64,000 nucleotides of DNA from Dichotomocladium elegans (Eukaryota > Mucoromycota > Mucoromycetes > Mucorales > Lichtheimiaceae), in NCBI GenBank assembly GCA_025716815.1, contig JAIXMN010000003.1, positions 1,736,001 through 1,800,000 of the forward strand, written 5' to 3'. Shown here one piece after another: positions 57,226-64,000 of the stretch (positions within the stretch are counted from its first letter, which is position 1; the number at the start of each line of letters is the position of its first letter). Position numbers and translations under genes: made by a program. The notes under the pieces were generated by a model, which was not told the origin of the DNA, did no database searches, and saw nothing but the letters and a program-made list of their open reading frames with translations.

Positions 57226-57810
57226 CCTAGCACGACTTCTCCATGTCCTTGGGTACGGGTAAGATTGGTCAATTTAGAACGACGGATGAGCGTCAGGCAC
57301 AGAATAAATTCAAGTCATTATCATGAAGATTCATACCGGGTGAGCCATGTAAGAAAGGCTAAGGGTGGATTTGATAAGGAAGCAACCATCTGCGCAGAAC
57401 CTCTATTATTTATAGGAGATCAAGATGGAAGAGATGGACTGGGTAGCCATGCATGACTTTCTTTGTGATTGACAATGCCGCAACAAGCACCGTGATGTAG
57501 CATACGATATCCTCTTTCAGAATAGTTACATCTGCAACGCTCATCGCTGCTAGTGGAGAGAGTCATTCCTGAGGTCTGTGAGCTGTATACTAAACCTTCA
57601 CTACATCAAAGCTATTGTCGTTATATCCGACATATGTAACATCGTTATGAAGCTTTCAATTCTTTGTAGTGCCAACCATAACAGAGCCTGATTTGAACAT
57701 GGGTGGAATTATGGTCATACTATCAATTATAAACACATATACAGACCACAGAGACGCGGACTTTTTGTGACCTGTTTCGCTGATGAATTGTTCTATACAC
57801 ATTAGACATA

Positions 57811-58160
57811 CACTTTTTCCAAAATCAAAGTCGCAGGATCACCAAAATAAAATCGCGTTTTGCCCAGAAGACGCGTGATGATAAGTCAAATGACACATGC
57901 ATACACGGAAAGATGTCGCTTTCATCTCTTTCTTTTGACTCTTTCTCTTTATACACTTTTCATTCTGAACTGAGCAACCTATTTCTCTACAAAGATGGCC
58001 AACGTCATGTCGTTGATGAGCATTGCTGTCCTGAACCTATGGACTATGTTGTTGATAAAGAAACGTACTCTCTGCAAGCCATTTGTTCTCGCACGAAATA
58101 TCTTGTAGCATATCTTGCAGAGATAACTCTGATCTTACGCGATATTGACCCTTGAATGTA
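57811..58160 (+). mobile_element. Mariner fragment (5' TIR and transposase start)
   Basis: After CATA the terminal sequence CACTTTTTCCAAAATCAAAG begins. Similarity to the reverse complement of 17785–17460 continues through GTCGCAGGATC, TTTTGCCCAGAA, CATGCATACACGGAAAGATG and the protein start MANVMSLMSIAVLNLWTMLL or, in the next frame, MDYVVDKETYSLQA. It diverges at about 58100. It is oriented opposite to the Fanzor-side fragment just to its left, so this locus is rearranged rather than one inserted copy. Confidence 0.6.
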
Positions 58161-61100
58161 CCGTCGCACAACTGATCAGGTAACAGTAGCAAGTGATTTT
58201 TCCGTTCGAAGCAGTGTGGATATAAACGATTGTTTGGGGTGGGATGACTGGCATTAATGTTATTATGGTTAAACGTTAGTGTGTGGTTTAAGATTGGTGG
58301 ATATGAGAACGACGAAGACTTCCATGGAGAGCAGAGCATTTATTTTTTGTTGCCTCCATTAGCGGGGAGTACGTTACAGATAATACTCAAAAAACGAATA
58401 CTGTTTTGCTTTCCATTGTTCTCTATGGAGGCGTCTATGCTGACTAGCCGTGATCTGCGACACCTCAAGACCGCATAAGCAAGCTCGTTATGTTGGAGAA
58501 AGGCGTTTCTGGCCAAGCTGGTTTACGCTCATAGCCGGCAAAACATATCCAGGAATGTAACAGCGACGCTAAGCGCTATTTGCACTTACTGCCCTAGTCA
58601 TACTCTTAGCTTGTTGGGCCCAAGAAAGATACACACACGAAGTAAGTGCTGGATGGATGCCACTAATTACTGACCATCACAGAATGATCCTCTGGAGTGA
58701 AATCCGAAACCTGATTTCCTCACAATTCGAAAAACCGCAATCCATAATTGATGTGACCTTTGTTGATCCACGCAATTACTGGTCCTCAGCACCCTGGATA
58801 AACGAACGTTTTATATTTGCCATGATCCACTCAGGGCAATCCGGACTGAGCATTCCACCCGTTCGCCATGCAAGGAAGCATCCATTTTTTCAACCCCATC
58901 TTGATTTTATTCTCTTCGCGCAATCTCGTTGTAACTTCCTACAGCCATCGTTTGCATTGCAATCCAGAATTCTAATCTTTTACCTGTGCGTGTGCTGCGG
59001 AAGCGCAGAACAACGGATCTCGGCAGCTGTTTAGTGATCTTCCAGAGCAGGGTGATAAAACAGTGCTGTACTTCTACGACGATTAACAACTGCGGATTTG
59101 CGAGGAAAGCTGAGAAAATCGTAGAGAGCTGCTGTTTACGCGACATTCTTCACCACACCACGCATCAGAAGAATATAAGCTGAACACTTCTGAGTTTGTT
59201 TGGGGGCTTTCAGATGTCAATCTTTAAATGTCGATCGGAGACCGTCCAATGCAGAAGATTCGTATTCAGGCATTGCGGAAAAAAAAATAGGAGTGGAAGA
59301 GATGCCAAAAAAAAATTTCGCTAAAAAGCGCCCTATGTTCTTTATTTTCAAAGCGTACAAAAGGTACGCGACTGTTTGTCTCTTTCAAGAAGTGTCTTCC
59401 CCTCATATGTCCTTTTATAGTAAAACTGTCAAACGTTTGCGTGCATAAAGGCTCTCTTTTGATCAATATCGTGCATCCTACGAAATAAAGGTAGCAGCAT
59501 GTGAATCTAATCCTACCCGCGAAAATAACCGTTGTTGGCGCTAACATATTTTCCTATAGACTACGACGTCTGTGCTACGAAAAATGCCATCCATTGAACC
59601 TGAACCACCGGTGCCGCGAAAATTATCTTCACTTGGAGTGTTCCTTTCGTCAACTTGCCACCATAAAAATGAAAACAGGACTGTGGACACAAGGTGCTTT
59701 CCCAGGGCGAAACACATACTTCATTGGGCAACTCCTTTTTCCAACCACACATCCTTTTCATACTATAGACATAGAAGTAGTTCTTTCCGGAATTTTCCCC
59801 TTTCGTTCTTGAAAATATTATTGCACTTTTACAATTAACGTAGGATAATAAACTCTGATATGAGTATTGCTTTGTGTTGTCCCACATTTATGGGTGTGCG
59901 CATTTTAGCATTCCTAATTCGAATTTCGGCAAGACCTTCACATTGCTTTTCGTTTTGCCGAATACACACTTTCGACGCATATACGCACCTGACCCGCCTC
60001 GGTGTCTAGATTGAGTACTTCTGCTTGGTCATTTCTCGCTCTCCACGGCAGTTTGCCGAGGTTTAAGTGAGTGAGCAGTGTATCTTCGCATCTCTAACGG
60101 CATAGTGGCAACATGTTGGGCAAATCCTTACGTCATAATCGATTGATAGTGCATTTCCATGCTCACATGCGCACACAGCTGCTTATTATTTTCATTTTCT
60201 TTTTTTTTTGAATAAAAAAAGGCCCCGTTTAGCAGCCACACCCGCTAAACGAGGCCATAGTTCCAAAGTACAAAAAATTAAGTCTCAAGAAACTCTTACG
60301 AGGACTTCCTGGACCCGAGAAAAATTGTTTCGTTCAAATATTTTGTTTTCGTTTAAATATTTTGGGGTTTTCGTTTTCATTAACTGAGCAGCCCGTTGGT
60401 TGAGACCCTCAAAAGAGAGCCCCGTAACAGGGATAGCCACGTGAAGGCCGGCTGCTGTGTATCCCCTCTCCTTCGCATGATCGGCGCCAATCGTGCGTCC
60501 TCGGAGAGATCCCTCCAACAAGCAGACACCGCACCCACTCATGACGGATACCCAAGCCGAAGCTCGAGTATACTGCCTACCTCCCTCAAGTCTATACTGA
60601 TGCACCAGGATTTTGACCAGCAAGATCCCAATACACCAAGACCGACCAGCGCTAAGCATGGGTAGGAGGAGGACCCACGAGACGCCAACCAACAGTTGAT
60701 GCCGTGCATCATACTTTGTTGACCGGTAGCCATTGGGGCTCGGCGAGCAGGATAAGTACCCAACATGCCAAAAGGATAAAGAGAAGAAGAAAAAAAGATG
60801 TGCGAGAAATCGCCTTTATATAGACTTTTTGCCCTCCCCCCCCAACCCCAACCACCCCCCCCCACGCGGATGCTGGTTCCCACGAAATGATGCGGGTACC
60901 AACCCCAACTTACGAAATGCCGGGGCACCATCCCCACAAATGGAAACGGTGCTGGTGCACTCTACGCGGGATGTTTTTTCGAAGACGGAAGTCAGACATG
61001 CAATGGAACAACAAGTGTTACTGTTAAAGTCAAGCAGGAAGTTGCATGTTCAATGGGCTGTATGTAGCAGTAGCTACAGTGGCGGATCACCATCGACTGG

Positions 61101-61330
61101 CGACCAAAAGACTGCAAGGATAACGATCAAGATGAGGACCCGCTTCTCCGGCGATGATGATATGAAGCAATTCATTTTTTCTGTACGATGATCCAGTGTA
61201 TCCACCACTGCCATTACCCTGCTACTGTTTACTGTATTAACTGTATTAACTAGGATGCTCTGTGACAGCGGGCATCCCCACGTTATATTATTTAATCATC
61301 ATTATTCTCGTTGCGTACTGGCACACTGTA
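58161..61330. other. Unidentified, probably decayed sequence
   Basis: More than 3 kb has only short frames on both strands. Plus-strand runs near 58657–59034, 59200–59448 and 59501–59812 look like remains of coding sequence because consecutive frames carry non-random composition, but I could not match them to a family. There is a hairpin at 60221–60256, C-rich runs at 60836–60862, and no tRNA or conserved gene seen. Confidence 0.4.
60221..60256. repeat. Imperfect inverted repeat, 12 of 13 bp
   Basis: Arms GGCCCCGTTTAGC and GCTAAACGAGGCC pair except for one C/A mismatch, with a loop of 10 bases (AGCCACACCC). It follows an A-run (60215–60220). It could be a small-element terminus or a strong RNA hairpin; context gives no gene to terminate. 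Confidence 0.55.
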
Positions 61331-63540
61331 CTAGTAACACATCTCGCTCCGCTCGATTGTCGCGTCGGCTGCGAATGATACAAAAAAGATGATTTTATTG
61401 GCAAAAACATGAAAGGACTGAAACGGCATAGAAAGGAAAATAGACAAATGTGACATATAGAAGAATAGAATCGCATATGTGATATTGGGCTTTTTACGGA
61501 GGTGGGCGGTGATGGAAGGAGAACATCAGGATAGAAGTCTCACCCGTGCGTAAGTTATCTGTCTTGGTTGCATTTGAAAGCGCGACATACAACTGGCCAT
61601 GTGGAAATACTGAGCCGCTGAGGCGAAGACCAACACGTGATAATGTCTGCCTTTGAGCTTTTGCGTATGGTCATAGCAAAGGCAGGGCGAACAGAAAATT
61701 GGCGGCGGCACAGAATAAGTGGCAGCTCGCCTTCAGCAAAACACAGGTTGATATCCGTCGGTGATTCGCCCAGGATCGAGATTGCGGAGCAGAACCAAGG
61801 GCATTCCGAGCTTCAAGTCAAGACAATGTGGAGGAATTCCTGGGCACGTCAGACTGCGAAGGAACTCGACGGGATATCGTGCATTGGCTGCATCAAGGTC
61901 GTCAGCGTCTGCAATACGATCCACTGAGTTGTACGCTCTGGTGTCACCCGGGAACATCTGGAATGCGACTTTGTTGATGGCATCGACATCCTCGTTGGTA
62001 GTCCCAAGAATGGCGCAGTCGCCAAAGTCCTCTGGCTGCGGGTTTGGACCATGAATTCTAAGGTAAATCTCGTGGATCAGCTCAGTGATGTCATCTGATC
62101 CTATGCGCCATTGCGGGGGGATCACGACAGTTTGGCTATTAGGCGGGGGGGGGTCCATCATCTATAGACAGAAGTTGTTCTGCAAAGGCGGCAGCCCCAG
62201 GTCCAGCGTTACGGACCCACATGTTGATCGTCATGGGAAGCACACGAACCGAAGGCCAGAAAGAAACAACTTGTATGATCGCAGACGTTATCTTTGGGCG
62301 GATGCTGTTCCGGACAACCGGAAGCAATTGCCGAAAATCTCCACCGAAGACCATGACCTTGCCGCCGAAAGGAACATGCTCGCAGGCAGGGTTAGCAGCG
62401 CCCATAATATCCTTCAGCGTGCGATTTACTGACTCATCCCAGGCAATCAGGGATGTATGCCGAATGAGGTGTGCAAGAGGACAACCGCGACTTATGAAAC
62501 ACACACTGGTCTCGTCAGCATTTAAAGGAAATTTGAAGCGGCTGCGTGCAGTCCGACCACCGGGTAGTAAAATTGCAGCAATTCCAGAGGATGCAACAGG
62601 TATCGGGATCGCTTGCCGGGAACGAACATGGCTGAGGAGTGTTTTAAACACCTGTGATTTTCCAATACCACCTGGGCCATCATCGAAGAAGAGGCGAGGA
62701 ACGGAAGGGTCGACCTGCTGCTCTTGAATTGCAGAGGTGATGGTGTCATAAGCAGCTCGCTGATCAGTGTTGAGCTACGGACCAACTCAGCATTGATCAA
62801 GGCCTGTACCTCAGGATCATAATGGCGACGCTCACTATGGGTAAGGGCTTCAGCACGTGGAATATCGTCGCCTAGAGTTACCCGAGATTCCTGGATAAGG
62901 AAAGAAAGGAGAATAAGCGGTGGCCTGTTGCTTGGACACGTGAATCGATATCATCAAGTATTCTCTGGTAGATGTGTTCGATGTCATCAGCTGGAGTCGT
63001 GGTAATTGGAAAGCGATGAAGACGGCGAAACTGGAAAAAGTAGTCGTCTGCCATTCTCTCGCAATGGTTGTTCCATAATTCAAGAGGATTTCCTGGCGAG
63101 AAATTGGTGAGGGTGATGCAGGAGAGACCACGAAGCAGTGATGCTGGTGCAGTGAGCGACGACTCAGCCATGCTACGGTCCCATTCCTCGTCCGACTCCG
63201 AAAGGTCTCGTGCGACTGCTGCTGCTTCAAAGGTAGGATGTACAATGCCGTCATCGGCTGCGCGCAGTGCCTCAAAACTTGTTGGACTATGGATGTTCAG
63301 CAAGAGCAAGCGTAGGCAATATAGCGGCATATTTGAGAGGGATGCAAAATAAATTCGTGGCACTACGTCCGCAAACGGCGGCTGGACCCTTCTTCCTCCA
63401 TTCGCGGGTACTGAAATTCCAGGTGTAATATCGAGGGACATCTATATATTTCAGAGTTCGGGCAAATTCATCTTGGGAGCAGAGAGCAAAGAAGCCAAGA
63501 AGTTTTTCCCCTGCTGGCTGTTCGTCGTGGTTTAGCAAGC
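61331..63540 (-). mobile_element. Helitron 3' part: decayed Pif1-like helicase and CTAG terminus
   Basis: Successive minus-strand frames encode parts of a Helitron RepHel helicase: LLGFFALCSQDEFARTLKYI and DVPRYYTWNFS near 63500–63400, NNHCERMADDYFFQFRR, Walker A DDGPGGIGKSQVFKTLL (about 62700–62650), LIAWDES (Walker B region), GKVMVFGGDFRQLLPVVR, DCAILGTTNEDVDAINK, LDLKLGMPLVLLRNLDP and, by the 3' end, FSVRPAFAMTI and HGQLYVALS in other frames. At least four frame breaks make it a pseudogene. On the minus strand the sequence ATCGAGCGGAGCGAGAT TGTGTTACTAG-like end stops at CTAG (61334–61331) followed by T, as Helitron 3' ends do. The N-terminal Rep domain would lie past the window. Confidence 0.75.
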
Positions 63541-64000
63541 TCTTGAATGCTTATGGAGTCCCTGTATGCCACGTATTACTGCTCTGGCAAGTGAATATCC
63601 AAACGATAAACTATGTCGCGAATACGGGACAGACAAGAAAGTGTAGTTCAGGAAGACGTAGAGTCGGAGGTAAGAACAAAACAGGAGAAGAGAAGGCAGG
63701 CGCAGACCGAGGACGAACTGGCAGTGATAGTGCAGAATTGTGCCTGACAAGAAGGAGTAAAGACAAGACAGGCCAAGAGACAGCGGACAAGATAAGAACT
63801 ACACAGGAACAAGGCAGAGCCCGAGAGATATGACAAAGGATAGGTATGAATCGATGGACCAGATGGACAGAGAGCTGATGACCAGGGATGGTATATGACG
63901 AGGATAATCAGATGATGTTTTATTATAACAAATACAAGGGTATTTATACTAGACCTTGTGGAGAGACGTATGGGATATATTGAACTTCGTTGCAATGACT
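63541..64000 (-). mobile_element. Possible LTR-type sequence interrupting the Helitron
   Basis: Similarity to Helitron helicases stops at about 63540. Read on the minus strand, the remaining sequence has TATAAATA (63948–63941), an AATAAAA signal about 25 nt further on, and then a long CT-rich leader. TATA closely followed by a poly-A signal is typical of the U3/R part of an LTR. The element boundaries and any partner LTR are outside the window, so the call is tentative. Confidence 0.3.

Noticed and set aside
57430..57500. VIDNAAT-like plus-strand string suggesting a mariner DDE Asp
   Set aside because: Only a few residues match and the surrounding frames contain stops; too short to call.
60285..60692. 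135-codon minus-strand frame and overlapping plus-strand frame
   Set aside because: No domain in either, both without context; probably chance frames in decayed DNA.

Overview
The window looks like nuclear DNA from an early-diverging fungus, most likely Mucoromycota (Mucorales or a close relative). The reasons are short GT–AG introns of about 50–100 nt in nearly every gene, fungal versions of ALO1, SEN34, FAD1, ALG10 and GID1, a BARD1-like gene, and a mobile-element mix (APE-type LINE, Tc1/mariner with a Fanzor gene, Helitron) that I associate with that phylum. The species cannot be named from sequence alone.

Layout. 1–5254 is a gene-empty AT-rich stretch with one strong palindrome. 5255–5325 is an intact tRNA-Gln on the minus strand. 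Abutting its 5' end is a structurally intact two-ORF LINE (about 5326–10499), followed by a second, decayed copy; the two are separated by a 14-bp duplicate of the tRNA 5' end. 11.7–14.3 kb is decayed sequence with a LINE ORF2 remnant. 14337–17785 is a TIR-bounded Tc1/mariner-like element. It keeps only the start of its transposase and carries a frameshifted Fanzor (eukaryotic TnpB) gene, with a strong hairpin just past the Fanzor stop. A fragmentary relative lies at 56.9–58.1 kb.

18.5–56.9 kb is a dense housekeeping block: fused chorismate mutase–prephenate dehydratase (+), CLC chloride transporter (+), SEN34 (-), GT8 glycosyltransferase (+), NAD(P)H-hydrate dehydratase (+), a low-complexity protein (+), a divergent stomatin pair (-/+), a MetX-family serine/homoserine O-acyltransferase (+), mitochondrial phosphate carrier (-), class I/II aminotransferase (-), FAD synthetase (-), BARD1-like RING/BRCT protein (-), GID1/RanBP9-type protein (-), a small type I membrane protein with a PPxY tail (+), D-arabinono-1,4-lactone oxidase (-), vigilin/SCP160 (-) and ALG10 (+).

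57–64 kb is again mobile-element territory. It holds the Fanzor/mariner fragments, about 3 kb I cannot identify, and a decayed Helitron helicase (-) with a plausible CTAG 3' terminus at 61331 and an LTR-like sequence at the window edge.

The host genes do not form one pathway, although several touch amino-acid, cofactor and mitochondrial metabolism. The most informative part is the mobile-element architecture: repeated LINE insertion at one tRNA gene, and a Fanzor gene riding in a mariner element with a candidate guide-RNA hairpin. Intron-exon joins given below were read by eye; where exon lengths were summed and the frame closes, this is stated.
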